64,000 nucleotides of DNA from Eriocheir sinensis (GCF_024679095.1 NC_066512.1:19660789-19724788); one strand, 5' to 3'; counted from the first letter of the stretch, positions 32,936-45,424 are shown. Numbers and translations are program-made. Notes: generated from the letters alone by a model not told the origin.

Positions 32936-33200
32936 TATATACCTTCTTTACCTCCTCATTCTTCCTTCTCTCTCTCCCTCCCTCTCTCCCTCCCTCCCTC
33001 CCTCTCTTCTCTCATCGCCCTCAGCAAGAAAGATGACGTATGCCTGACATTTCCTTCCTCTCCCTCCCTTCCTCCCCTCTCCTTCTCTCCCTCTCTCTCT
33101 CTCTCCTTCTCTCCCTCTCTCTCTCTTTCCCTTCCGCCATGTGCCCTTGACGTTGTTTCTTGCCCTTCAGTAGCCTGGGAAAAATTAACACTCCATCTTT

Positions 33201-33276
<76 letters not shown>
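32878..33276. repeat. (GA)n then (CT)n microsatellites
   Basis: GA at 32878-32932 and CT at 33202-33276, separated by CTCC/TCCC-rich sequence. The two arms are inverted copies of the same dinucleotide and could pair. Confidence 0.9.
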
Positions 33277-33279
<3 letters not shown>

Positions 33280-33429
33280 CAGTTATTATTTTTTTCAGTC
33301 CCCGCTGTACCCAATATACTTTTGTCCCCCCCTTCCTGTTTCACGCTTTCTTCCCTTCATCCCTTTGCTAATTTTCTTTCTTCCTCTCAACTCATATCTG
33401 CGTGAAATGATAAACTGCACCGAGATAGA

Positions 33430-33997
33430 GGGGGAGGAGGAGGAGGAGGAGGAGGAGGAGAGGTGCGAAGGAGGAAGGATAAGAAGGGATGGAGGTGGTA
33501 GTAGTAGGTAGAGGAAGAAGAAGAGGTTAGAGGTTTATGTTAGAGGAAGGCGAGGATTTAGTGAGATAACGGAAAGTGGGGAAAAAAGAGGGACTGTGAT
33601 GTAGAAAAGAAAGGTGGATGGAAGAGATAAAAGGAAAGGAGGAGAAAGTGGGAGTAAAACAAGAGGAAAGGTTAGATGAAAGAGGCGAAGAGAAATAAAG
33701 GAAGAAGAAATAGGAGGAGGAGGAAGTGAGAGAGAAACAAGAGGAAAGGTTAGATGAAAGAGGCGAAGAGAAATAAAGGAAGAAGAAATAGGAGGAGGAG
33801 GAAGAGGAGGAGGAGGAAGTGAGAGAGAAACAAGAGGAAAGGTTTGATGACAGAGGTGAAGAGAAATAAAGGAAGTAGAAATAGGAGGAGGAGGAAGAGG
33901 AGGAGGAGGAGGAGGAGGAGGAGGAGAAAAGAGGAAGGAAGAGGAAGTCACAAAGGCGTTGCGACATACTTATGACCAAGATACTTATTTCACCTTG

Positions 33998-34050
<53 letters not shown>
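33430..34050. repeat. Purine-rich minisatellite, then (CA)n
   Basis: The unit ACAAGAGGAAAGGTT.GATGA (near 33658, 33736 and 33829) repeats with 78-93 bp spacing, separated by GGA runs. CA occupies about 34001-34050. Confidence 0.85.
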
Positions 34051-34053
<3 letters not shown>

Positions 34054-34937
34054 CATACATATCATTAGTCTTCAGATGTGATTTATTATTCCTTGGTGGC
34101 GTTGATCCGTGAATTAAAAGGGAGATTCGTGGCAGTGAAGACAGTTAATTACCGACGGATGAAAAAATATACTCCCATCTTAATGACTTTTCCTTCTTTT
34201 CTTCCTCTTTCTATTTCTTCTCCATTCTTTTATTTGACTTTCCAGAGGTGTCTAATCTTTGTCTTTTCGTTTTTCTTTCTCCCTTCTCTCTTGTTTTGAT
34301 TAACGTAGTGACCGTTGATATTTTGTTTTAGTTAGCAAGTCTATAAAAATATCTCGTTATTTGCAGAGATGAAATTGTAACCTTTTCTCAGAGTATGATG
34401 GCGTATTGTAATCACTGTATATATTTTCATAACGCGCCCTTTCGTTTCCCTTCTCCTCCTTCTGTCCCTCTTTCTCTTTCTATTTCCCCTCTTCTTCCTT
34501 TTCCTCCACAGCTTCGTCTTCTCCCGTACCCTCCTCCCCTTTCTCCTCCTCCTCCTCTACGTCCTCTTCCTCCTCTTCTCCTTCCTCCTCATCTCCTTCC
34601 TTCCCTCGGTCTTCAGTGTCCATCTACATTGGAGGAAATTAAATGGAGACCCTGAAGGTGGAGGAAGAGGAGGAGGAAGAGGAAGGGGAAGAGGACGCAG
34701 CTAAGAGGGACGAGGTAATGGGTATTCGTCACCTATTATCCAAGTGACGGCGTTTGAAAGGGCAGGAGTGGACGAAGGGATGGCTGCATGACTGACTGAG
34801 AAGGTGGAGGAGGAGGGGCTTGACTTAGAAAGAGGAGGAGGAGAATGAAGAGGAGGAGGAGGAGGAAGAGGAGGAGGAGGGGCTTGACTTGGAAGGAGGA
34901 GGAGGAGGAGGAGGAGGTGGTGAGAGAGAGAGAGGAG

Positions 34938-35058
<121 letters not shown>

Positions 35059-35284
35059 ACACAAGTGCTGACAGGATTTAATACCTCTTCAAACTAATTA
35101 ACACACGGCGGGGAAAAAAATGAACAGCGTAACTTTTCATTTCTCTTCAAGGCATAGCTGAAAATTCTAATAGTTTTGAAGTGAGTTATATAATTTCCCT
35201 CCACTAATAAAAACTTGAAGAATTAAGGAAACAAACTTCTATGGTAGGGACTTTGTGTGGAGTAAATGGAAGACGATTATGGTG

Positions 35285-35960
35285 AGGAGGAGGAGGAGGA
35301 GGAGGAGGAGGAGGAAGAACATACAATATCAAGCCTGTTTGTTGGCCTATAAAGAGGTTGCCTGCTCTAGTGATGTAATATTTTCGGTATATACTAAAGT
35401 GATCTTCAGAACATATAGAAATCTTCACTGTGCATACGTAAGACAGTGTCGGAACGGAGTAATGGTCAGTGGGATTATTCAATGAGTTGGTCTGAATAGA
35501 ACACTTGGAGACGGAGGATAAGAGGAAGAGGAGGAGGAGAAGAACGATGATAACGATGATGATGATGATGATAATGATGAGCAGAAGGAGGAAGAGGAGG
35601 AGAAGGACACGAAAGAGTGGGAGTATTGGTGGCAATGGTAGTGAAGGGGAGAGGTTGGGAGGGGGAAGAGGGGAGAGGGGAGAAGAACAAATGCCGCATC
35701 CACCCCTCGCACAATCCCCTCCCCTCCTCTGTCCGCTCTCCTCCTCCTCCTCCTCCTCCTCCTCCTCCTCCTCTCCCCTGCCCCTCCATGACCATTCTCC
35801 TAAATGCACTAATTTATCCCCTCGCTCCTTGATGAACCAGAGCAGAGGAGGAAAGAGGAAGAAGAGGGGAGAGGAGGGAGGATGATGGGAGGGGGATCTT
35901 GTGGGCGGCGTGCCAGGGGAGGGGAGGGGAGAGGGTAAGGGAGGGGAGGTCTTTATGGGG
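35285..35960. repeat. GGA, GAT and CCT microsatellite cluster
   Basis: GGA at 35286-35314, GAT at 35546-35580 and CCT at 35739-35773, with purine-rich flanks. No gene. Confidence 0.85.
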
Positions 35961-36074
35961 GCTTGTTACAAAGGTCTGTTAGAGGGGAAAGAGGGGAAAT
36001 GAGATGGTCGGAGGCAGGGAGCTAATTTTGATGTCATGCTGCTTGTTTTATTTTCCTTTTTCCTTTTTCCTAAT

Positions 36075-36382
36075 AGCTCTCTCTCTCTCTCTCTCTCTCT
36101 CGCTCTCTCGCTCTCTCGCTCTTTCGTATTTATCTTCATTAATGAATTAGCGTCTCTCTCTATTTTCTTTTTTTCCCCCGCCGTCAAATTCTTTCTGTCG
36201 ATACATTTTTAAAACAGTCTTCATGTCCTGATTTGATATTCGTCCAATCATGATTTTTTTAACCCTCTCTTTTTTTTTCAGTCCCCGGTGTCTTTCTGGA
36301 TATCTAATAATTTGTTCTCGTTATGATTCTTTCACTCAGTCCGTCTGTCTCTATCGATCTCAGTGTCTGTCTGTGTGTATGC

Positions 36383-36443
<61 letters not shown>
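36075..36443. repeat. (CT)n and (GT)n microsatellites
   Basis: CT at about 36077-36120 and GT at 36386-36443. Confidence 0.95.
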
Positions 36444-36446
<3 letters not shown>

Positions 36447-36659
36447 TGTGTGTATGTACCGCGGCGCAGATTGAAGCTCGCCGTGATTGGTTCTCAAAGT
36501 CGGTATTAGGTCAGGAGTGGCTTTTGGGGCACCGCTTCTGAGGGACGTGGCCTCGTGTGTATGTGTGTGTGTAAGGGGCGGGGGGATAGGGAAAGGAGGA
36601 AGGAGGGGCTGTGTCCGTGTCGTTCCTTTGCTGTGCCTGGGTTTGGTCGCCTAGTATTG

Positions 36660-36790
36660 TTGTTTTAGCTGTGGTGTTGTTGTAGTGGTGGTGGTGGTGG
36701 TGGTGATTGTGATGGTTGTGTCTTTAAAGTTGTGATGGTGGTGATGTCCTTGTAGAGGTGATGGTGATGGTGAGTGTGATGGTGTGATAG
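36660..36790. repeat. GGTGAT/GGTGGT-rich stretch, continuing after the SINE at 36954-37060
   Basis: GTTGTGATGGTGGTG and TGTCCTTGTAG.GGTG words occur both before and after the SINE at 36790-36953, so the SINE sits within this repeat. Confidence 0.65.
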
Positions 36791-36953
36791 GCGGTGCCGC
36801 GTGATGGACGACGCGGGTTCGAATCCTCACGCTACACTCGATTTTTCGGTCACCGCCGAGTGCTTAAAACCACCCTGTCCTGTGAAGAAGGCCCCACTGG
36901 AAGATGCCTACCGGCGCAATAGGCAACAACGTAAAAAAAAAAAAAAAAAAAAA
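36790..36953 (+). mobile_element. tRNA-derived SINE (family B), 5'-truncated
   Basis: A perfect B box GGTTCGAATCC at 36816-36826, a short body, then the tail CCTACCGGCGCAATAGG followed by 21 A. The tail is the same as in the SINE at 38472-38826. The A-box region is poor, so the element is shortened or diverged. Confidence 0.7.
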
Positions 36954-37060
36954 GTTGTGATGGTGGTGGTGTCCTTGTAGTGGTGGTGGTGATGGTGAGT
37001 GTGATGCTTGTGTCTTTAAAGTTGTGATAGTGGTGACCTTATAGTGATGATGGTGGTTCG

Positions 37061-38175
37061 TGTTCATGGTGGATGTGCTTCACTTTTTACAGTAATCTCA
37101 ACCAATTTGGAGACAATAACAATATTTCTCTTTTCCCTTTTGTTATATATTTTTTGCTTTTTTTTCTGATCATGTTCTTTCTCATCCGTATTTATAACCA
37201 AAGCTAGTTCAGGCCAACGTCATTTTCCTCCCCGCCTTGGTTTGTTGATGTTACTGCTTTCCTTCGTCCTGATTTTAGTGACGTCTTTTCCGTCGTCATG
37301 TAGCAAGAATCCATGTAGTACTCTATTATATCCTCCCTCAAGCCTCTAAGTCCTTTTCTTCGCATCCTACTCGTATATAATGTCTTGGTTACTCCTTGTC
37401 CTCCTTCACAGTGTCCTCTAGCGTCCAGATTTGTTATCAACCGTGAGTTTTTATAACCACAGACTTTTCCTTGAGAGATGAGGGAAGAGGGAGAGGATGG
37501 AGTTAAGGGAAGGGGAGGGAGGGGAGAGAAGAGAGGAGAAAGGGGGGGGGGGGATATGGAACACTTATTTTTGAGGGGAGGGAGAGCGTTCAGATTTGTT
37601 TTCAACTTTGAGTTCTTATAACCATAGACTTTTCTTCCTCTCCTTGTATCATAAATTTCAGTGCATCCATCTCAAATAATTACATAACTAATAGTCTTAC
37701 CATTCGTCGTTCCTACACCAAACTTTATCTGGCTTTTCATCACCTCTCCATTTACCCTCCCTGTTTTATCCATCCTTTCCTAGTCTTATTCTCCTCCCTC
37801 TACTCTTTCTCCTCTCCCCCCTCCCCTTGCTCCTCCTCAAACTCGTCCTTGCCATCGTCTTTGTCCCCGTCCTTCTTCTCATCGTCTTCATCATCCTCGT
37901 CCTCCCTGCTCTCGCCCTCTTTTTCCTCCTTGTCTCCTTCTTCCACTTCATACAACTCTTATTATTTTAGGAACTATGAATCTCGGGAATACGGAATGTG
38001 GTGCTGCAACGGAAACAAAGTGCTCTACAACGTTAGAAAAATGTATAGGTGGCGGTGAGGTGGTGTGGATGGAGGAGTGAGTGGTTGTGTGGGAAGTGGC
38101 GTATGTGCCGAGTCCTTGTCTGGTATGTTGAGAATTTATTAAGCATGAGGAAGATCACCATGTTGCCTATGTTGT
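37061..38175. other. No gene seen
   Basis: Mixed non-coding DNA with a purine-rich patch (37475-37590) and a pyrimidine-rich patch (37780-37945). Confidence 0.55.
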
Positions 38176-38793
38176 GATTCGTATTTTCAAACGTTTCGGA
38201 GCTTACACACACACATTTGATAAGGCTTTCCTAGAGGTTGTGTTAGTATTTCCAGGGGTGATTTTATGAGCCTAGTGATAGTTTGACAAGGCTTCTACAC
38301 CCCACACTTGACAAGGCTTTCGTAGAGGCTGAGTTAGTATTTCCAAGGATAGTTTCATGAGCCTAGTGATAGTTTGACAAGATTTCTGCACTCCACACTT
38401 GACAAGGGTTTCTTAGAGGATGTGATAGTATTTCCACGGGTAGTTATATAGTTTGACAAGGCTTCTGTACCAGCGGTGGCTGAGTCGTCAGAGTAACGGC
38501 CTCGTGTTCAGGAGGACGCGAGTTCAATCCCCGCCCGGTGCCTTGGAGCTTTTTTTTCAGCCGCCGCACCAGTGGCTTAAAACACCACATGCTGTCCAAC
38601 CCCACCTATCAACCCGGGACTCTAGAGATGGCTCTGGGATGAGCTCTTTGGGCATGGCAGCATGAGCCAACATAAACACTCGCCACACTAAACACTCGCT
38701 GGCCCAAGATCAGGACCCACCGGAAGAAAGACCCACCGGAAAGAAGCCTTTTGGACCGAAAGAGGGAAGAAGCCTACCGGCGCAATAGGCCAC

Positions 38794-38829
<36 letters not shown>

Positions 38830-38922
38830 AACGTAAAAAAAACACTCCTGAGAACCCTCCTAATCTCCTTTGTGACCTTTGAAAATAAGTGTTGTGAGCC
38901 GAAAGCGTCTGAGAATAGGGAA
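38176..38922 (-). mobile_element. MITE family B, copy 3, expanded internally and split by a SINE
   Basis: Minus-strand copy. Its left half contains the segment TTGAYAAGG.TTTC.TAGAGG three times at about 92-bp spacing (38216, 38308, 38399). It is interrupted by the SINE at 38472-38826; sequence before and after the SINE joins exactly as in the uninterrupted copy at 27306-27523. Confidence 0.6.
38472..38826 (+). mobile_element. tRNA-derived SINE (family B), full length, inserted in a MITE
   Basis: Starts with a tRNA-like AGCGGTGGCTGAGTCG containing the A box (38477-38487), has a B box GAGTTCAATCC at 38520-38530, a body of about 230 bp, the tail CCTACCGGCGCAATAGG and about 28 A. The insertion point is known from the empty paralogous site at 27425/27426. 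Confidence 0.75.
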
Positions 38923-38936
38923 CTGAGTGAGTGTTA

Positions 38937-39157
38937 GGTCGGTATTATAAGACACTTTCGCTTCTCAGATCAGTATTTCTAAATGTCAAAGAGGGGATCA
39001 AACGGGTTCTAATGAGTATTTCTTTAGGTTCACGTTACAGAAGAAGGGCCAAACTACCACCAGGGTCATAAAACTACTCCTGGAAATGTTCAAAACTCCT
39101 ACGAAAGCCTTGTCAAATATGTGCACTTGGGATACGAAATGTTTAGTAATACAGCCC
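38937..39157 (+). mobile_element. MITE family B, copy 4, intact, TTA target duplication
   Basis: 221 bp with ends GGTCGGTATTATAAGACAC and (other strand) GGGCTGTATTACTAAACAT, flanked by TTA at 38934-38936 and 39158-39160. It lies head-on next to the minus-strand copy at 38176-38922. Confidence 0.7.
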
Positions 39158-39544
39158 TTAGCTTCCCCCTTCCCTCCCCCTTCCCCCTTCGCCTTCCGTG
39201 GGTCGGGGCGGCATCTGTCTGACGGCGTCGCGGGGGTGGCATGTCCCTGAGTTATGTCCTCGTGTCCTGGGTGGCGCCGCGCTCTCCCTCTGGCGGCGGC
39301 GGTGGGTGCCCTGATGGAGATAAGAGTGAGACAGACGGAGCGGACCTTCTTTACCCTACCCCCTAAGACCTACCTCCTCCTCTTCCTCCTTCTTCTCCTC
39401 CTCCTCCTTTTTCTTCTTCTCTTCCATCTATACTTTCAGGCCGGCCGATACACATGTGAAAGGAGTGATGGGAGGAGGAGGAGGAGGAGCTCTTAGGAAA
39501 ACACTGTGGAGCTCGATAGTGTGTGTGTTCCGTGTCCCCATTAC

Positions 39545-39545
<1 letters not shown>

Positions 39546-39618
<73 letters not shown>

Positions 39619-39772
39619 TCTATCATGTTGTGCCCGATTTTTCTTCGTTATTTTTTTTCTAACGGATGAAGTTTTATTTTTCTTCCTATTATTTTTTTTA
39701 CCACGAAGAAAAGTCGCCAGAAGTTCCATTGTTCTTAATACTACTATTTAAAAGCGTTGCGGAAAAGTTTTG

Positions 39773-39844
<72 letters not shown>
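39546..39844. repeat. (GT)n then (CA)n microsatellites, inverted pair
   Basis: GT at 39546-39618 and CA at 39775-39844, about 155 bp apart. The arms are complementary in inverted orientation. Confidence 0.95.
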
Positions 39845-39847
<3 letters not shown>

Positions 39848-40143
39848 GGCCATCAGAAATAAAGAAAAGTTCCGATGTATATAATTTGACATTTTTAAGG
39901 GTATGTTTAATTTGGTTTGGTTTCCTGAATTGTTGTTTTTGTTGTTTATTGATTGACATTCCGGCTCTGCGACAACTTATGGAATCTGCTTTTTTTTTCT
40001 TTTTTCCTTTTGGGATCTCTGTTGTGTTTATTTTTTTTTTTTGTATATCTTCCCGTCTGTTTTTGCCCCCTCCATCTTCTTTTTTTTTCTATAATCCTCC
40101 GTGAGCCAAGTTTTGCGAAAATCCCTCCAATCCATTAGTGAAG

Positions 40144-40146
<3 letters not shown>

Positions 40147-40214
<68 letters not shown>

Positions 40215-40470
40215 AGAAGAAGAAAATGTAGCAATAAATGAAGGAGAGAGAAGGAAGAAGATTCGAATGCGGAGAAAGGAAAAGAAAATGTATCAGGATA
40301 AGGGAAAGAAAGAAAGAAAAGACGAGGGAGAAAATCTTAGGAAATCTGTCTTTGTCTGTCTATCTGTCTGTGTCTGTGTCTGTCGGTCTGTCTGTCGGTC
40401 TGTCTGTCTGTATGTCTGTCTATCTGTCTGTGTCTGTTTATGTCTGTCTGTGTCTGTCTGTCTATCTGTG

Positions 40471-40550
<80 letters not shown>
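40147..40550. repeat. (CT)n - (TGTC)n - (CT)n compound microsatellite
   Basis: CT at 40147-40211, imperfect TGTC/TGTCTA at about 40350-40470, CT at 40476-40548, then a short C run. Confidence 0.95.
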
Positions 40551-40659
40551 CCCCCCCCCGCCATACAACAATACCGCTTCGCCACTACTCTCGTGAAATT
40601 TGTTCCCGTGTCACCCCGACTGCTTATGAAACTTGGCTCGACTCCCGTATTGGGTCGTG

Positions 40660-41880
40660 CGAGGCTGGAAGGAAGGAGGGAATGAGGGAGGGAAAGGGAA
40701 GGAAGGAGGGGGAGAGAGAGAAGGAGGGAGGGAGGAAAGGAAAGTAGGAAATCATGGAAGGACGGAGACAAGGACAGGAAAGAAGGAAATCATGGAGGAA
40801 GGGAAGGGTAGCAAAGACAGTGAGGGGAGAAGGATAAGACTGAGGGAGGGAAGGGAGGAAGGAAGGAATGGAGAGAGAAAAGGAAGGAGGGAGGGGGTAA
40901 AGGACAAGAAAGAAGGAAGCAATGGAGGGAGGGAAAGGCTAACACAGATACTAAAAGGAGAATGATAAGACAGGGAGGAAAGAATTCACCGAGGAAGGAA
41001 GGAAGGAAGGGAGGGAGAGAGGAAGGGATGGAGGGAGGGAAGGGGGACAAGAGAGAGAGGAAAGGACAGGAAAAAAGGAAATAAAGGAGGGAGAGCAGGC
41101 TTGCAATACTAGGAGAAGGATAGAGGAAGGTAGGGAAAGTAGGAGAGTGATGTAGGAAGTGAGGAATGGGAGAAAATAGCGAAGCAAATATGGGAGGGAT
41201 GAAGTAAGGGTAGCGGTGACAGTAGAGTAGAGGGAGAAGAAAAAGATAGGGAGGGAGGGCAGGATAGAATATACACAGAAAAAGTCCTGATAAGTATTGA
41301 GAAGGAAAGAAAGGGGTCATGGAAAAAGGGACGAAAGGACAGCAAAGGTACAAGGAAAGGGCAAGAAACGATAGAGTGATTGAGGAAGGGAGTTAAGGAA
41401 AAGAGAAGGGAAAAGAAGGAAGGAAGGAGAGGAAGAGGAATAGCCATAATACGATAGAGGAACAAGGGGAAGGAAGGAGAGTGGGAGATTGACGAAGGCA
41501 GGAAAGAAGGAAGGTGAATAAAGAGGGGGATAGGAACGAAGGCAAGGGAGTATATGAGGAAGGAAGAAAGAAGGGAAGAGATAATGTGATAGAGGAGATA
41601 AAGTGGAGTGGATAACAAGGAGAAGCGAAACAGAGGAATGATAAACTAGAGAAGAAAAATAGGTAAGGTTTTGGAGGTGGAGAAAGAAGGAGGAAAGAAA
41701 AGAAGGGAAGGAAGGAAGGAAAGAAGGAAGGAAGGAAGGAAGGAAGGGATGAATAAAGGAGGAAAGGACAATAAGAGAGAGAGAGAGAGAGAGAGAGAAG
41801 AATGGGAAAATGAAGGAGAGAACTCGGAGAAAGGGAGGAGGGAGGGTGGAGGGAGGGAGGAAAGAGGACAGGGAGCAATG
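40660..41880. repeat. 1.2-kb purine-rich strand (GGAA/GGGA words)
   Basis: Nearly all A and G on the + strand, with degenerate repeats of GGAAGGAAGGGAGGGA and AAAGGACAGGAAAGAAGG. The long minus-strand Ser/Leu/Pro/Phe frames are compositional. Confidence 0.85.
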
Positions 41881-41943
41881 CCTTGTTGTTGGATACATCT
41901 GTCATGACCCGAATATCTCCATAGTGTTGGCCTTGTGCAGGAA

Positions 41944-42311
<368 letters not shown>

Positions 42312-42471
42312 AAAAAAAATGTCAGCCGGTTAACATTTCTTCTGCTTCCTTCTATTCTTCCTCCTCCTCCTCCTCCTCCTCCTGACCCAGCCTCAGAGCC
42401 AACAGAAAGTCGCTTCCTCTATATTGCCTCCGAGGACCTGATGGGTTTTGTGGATTTACTACAGATCCGTC

Positions 42472-42476
<5 letters not shown>

Positions 42477-42507
<31 letters not shown>

Positions 42508-43140
42508 GGACAGACAGACAGACAGAATAACCTATAGCAAAACACACCCACAGGCACACACCCACACACCCACACCCACACACCGCACCTCCTCTCCTTG
42601 ACCCTCTCCTCCCTTCCCCCCTTCCGCTTCCTCCCTCCCTCCCTCTCCTTCATGGGAATACAAAACGCCTGAGAATGAAAGGAAGACGAATCATGTTTTA
42701 TGTGTGAGTGTGGATAGGCGAAAGGGCTGGGATGCAAGGTGGGGGTGAGGGGGAGGGGAGGGAGTAGGGTGTTGGGGTTGGGACGTGGTGGGGTATAGGG
42801 GTGAGAAGGGCGGGAAGGGGCAGGTTGAGGGCGCGGCAGGAAAAGGAAGAGCTGAGGCAGGGAAGGGAAATGGCACCATCTCTTATTCTTGTTTTCTTTC
42901 CCGTGTGGTTTGTTGTGTTTTTGGGTTGTTTCCCCTTCAGCTCTGTAGCCTGGGTCATTTGCGGAATCTTTTGTGTCTGTCTGTCTCTCTGTCTGTCTGT
43001 TTATTTCTCTCTCCGTAAATCTATATCTCTATATCTATCTATCTCTTTATCTATATCTTATCTGTCTAGGCTATCTATATCTATCTATCTATTTATCTAT
43101 CTATCCATCTATATATCTATCTACTTACCTATTTTTAAGC
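42477..43140. repeat. Short GA, CACACC, GTCT and TATC repeats
   Basis: GA at 42477-42506, CACACCC words at 42543-42585, CTGTCTGTCT at 42975-43000 and degenerate TATC at 43020-43130. No gene. Confidence 0.8.
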
Positions 43141-44430
43141 TTTCTTTCGTAAATACAATTATTGATCAAGTTTGCATTACCAAGTTTCTGAGACTCATTA
43201 AGTGAATAGTTTTATATAGCATGTCCGTATGCTTGAGGGAGCTTGGCGTATGAAATATTGAAAAGCTGTGTACTTTTAACTCCCGGTTTATTAAATAGAA
43301 GGACTAGAAAAGAGATGCATTGAAGAAGACTAGAAAGAATAAGAGGATGGAAAAAAGAGCAAAATTTTGGTGAGGAGGAAGCAAAATTATGTTGATTCAA
43401 TGCGAAAAACACGTTAAGGATATAGAGAGGGAAACAAGAGTGTGACGGTGCTATATAGTAAATGAGGAAGGGAAAATGAGGGATCGAGACGGGAAGAGAC
43501 GCGAAGAGAAAGGAAGATAGAGGAGAGACGGCGAAGGAAGGACAGAGGAGAGGAGAGGAGGAGGCCGTCGTATCTTGTCCTCAATTTATGTGCTCCATAT
43601 TGGTTCCTTTCCGAGCGCCATGATGGAGCACCTGCACCACAAAGGCAACAGTAGCCAACCCGGGGCGGCGGGGGCACCATTCTTAGGAGTTTGACGCATT
43701 ATCGGCAGAGTCACGGCGCGCCACGACAAAACGCGCGGGGGACGAGGACGGCGACGCTGGAGGGACGGAAGGGAGACGGAAGGATAGGGGAGGCAGATGG
43801 AGGGGTGAGGAAAGAAACCAATAGGATGGAATGGTGAAGGGAAGGAAAGGGGAGGGAGGGAAGGGAGATAGAGAGGTGGGGAAAGGTAAGCAATTGGATG
43901 GGATGCTGAAGGGAGGGGGAGAGAGGCGAGGTAGATAGTGGGTAGGATGACGAAGAAGGGAACAGTGAAAGGAAAGGGGGAAGGAATAAGGTGAGGCAGA
44001 GAGGGAATAGGATAACGAAGGAAGGGGGGAATGAATAAAGGGAGGAAGATAGAGGGGATGAGATCAAATATGGCAAGATAACAAAGGTTGGGGACGTGGG
44101 GATGAGGGTAGTTGGGGATTAATGCTTATGGGGAGGGGGCATAGGTTGTCTAGTTGTTGACGTGTGGGCAGGGACGCGGCCAAAACTGTGTGATGTTGAA
44201 GATTACTTAAGATCGAATCACAAACTCTCCCTTCCTCGGCCATTCCTTTGACACCAGTTCCAACGATATCAGTGTGCCAGATCCCTTTCCTTACGAGCTT
44301 TTTATGAACTATTTTTAAGGGTTAATGGCAACATACAATACATTAACTTTCTCTTTGTATTTTTATGGTGCAAATATACCAAGATGTGGAAAGTGTGGAA
44401 TTCAGCGGAGGCGAGAAGCGGTTTAGAATC
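43141..44430. other. No gene seen; purine-rich 43430-44060
   Basis: Non-coding; the purine-rich part carries GGGAAGGAAAGG-type degenerate repeats. Confidence 0.6.
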
Positions 44431-44436
44431 TACTTC

Positions 44437-44451
44437 TACTACTACTACTAT

Positions 44452-44520
<69 letters not shown>
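44437..44520. repeat. (ACT)n microsatellite, 84 bp
   Basis: Nearly perfect TAC repeat; reads as poly-Tyr or poly-Thr if translated. Confidence 0.95.
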
Positions 44521-44639
44521 CCCGTCCTTTGTAATATCTCTAACTCTTCAGCTTGTACTACTAATAGCGTTCCACTAATGCCCAGCTTCACTCGCGGCCA
44601 TAAACTTAAAACCTTAATCAATCAAGCTTACCCTCCCGC

Positions 44640-44940
44640 CGTTCACGACTCCCACTCCCGCCCTTCATTCCTTTCACTCCTCTCTTCATTCCCTTCCCTT
44701 TATCCACCTTACTTTCCTCCCTCCCACCCTGATGTAGCTTTCATGATTCCCATTCCCTTCCTTCACGACTCCCCCTCCCGCCCTTTCCCATTCCCTTCAC
44801 TCCTCCCTTCATTCCCTTCCATTTATCCACCTTACTCTCTTCCCTTCTTCCCTGATTTAACCTGCACGATTTCCACTCCCGCCCTTCTCCATTCCCTTCA
44901 CTCCTCTCTTTATTTTCATCCCTTTATCCACCCTCCTAGC
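44640..44940. repeat. ~115-bp pyrimidine-rich tandem units
   Basis: CACGAYTCCCACTCCCGCCCTT..ATTCC..TTCACTCCTC..TTTATCCACCTTAC recurs about every 115-120 bp (44644, 44763, 44867). Confidence 0.7.
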
Positions 44941-45088
44941 TCGGCCGTTTCTGCGCGAGGATTTCCTTCTCTTCGGAGGCTTCATCATTTGCATCTAAAG
45001 CACTTTCAGTTCTTGCCTTTCAATTTTTTTCCAACTGCTGCATGTGCATTCTCTCCGTCACTATATTTCCTCGTCTGCCTTGTTTTCG

Positions 45089-45089
<1 letters not shown>

Positions 45090-45162
<73 letters not shown>
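45090..45162. repeat. (GT)n microsatellite, 73 bp
   Basis: Uninterrupted GT. Confidence 0.95.
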
Positions 45163-45165
<3 letters not shown>

Positions 45166-45424
45166 CGGAGAGTGAGTTGTGGAAAGAAGAATAAGAGGGA
45201 AGGGAGAGACGAGGAATCAGTGAGGAGGAAAAGAGGGAGAGGGAAGAAGAGAGAGAAAGGAATGTGAAGAATGATGCTGAGAGGTATGAGAATAGAGGAA
45301 GGATAAATGACGATCTCGAGAGGTATATGTAGAAGTAGATAGAAGGGGAAGAAAATAAAATGGAGGAGGAGAATATTGAAGAGGAGATAGAAGAGGAGGA
45401 AGATGATAAGGAGAGGAGCAGGAG

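Noticed and set aside
40790..41905. Several 140-190-aa minus-strand frames rich in Ser, Leu, Pro and Phe
   Set aside because: Product of the purine-rich strand; stop codons are rare in such composition.
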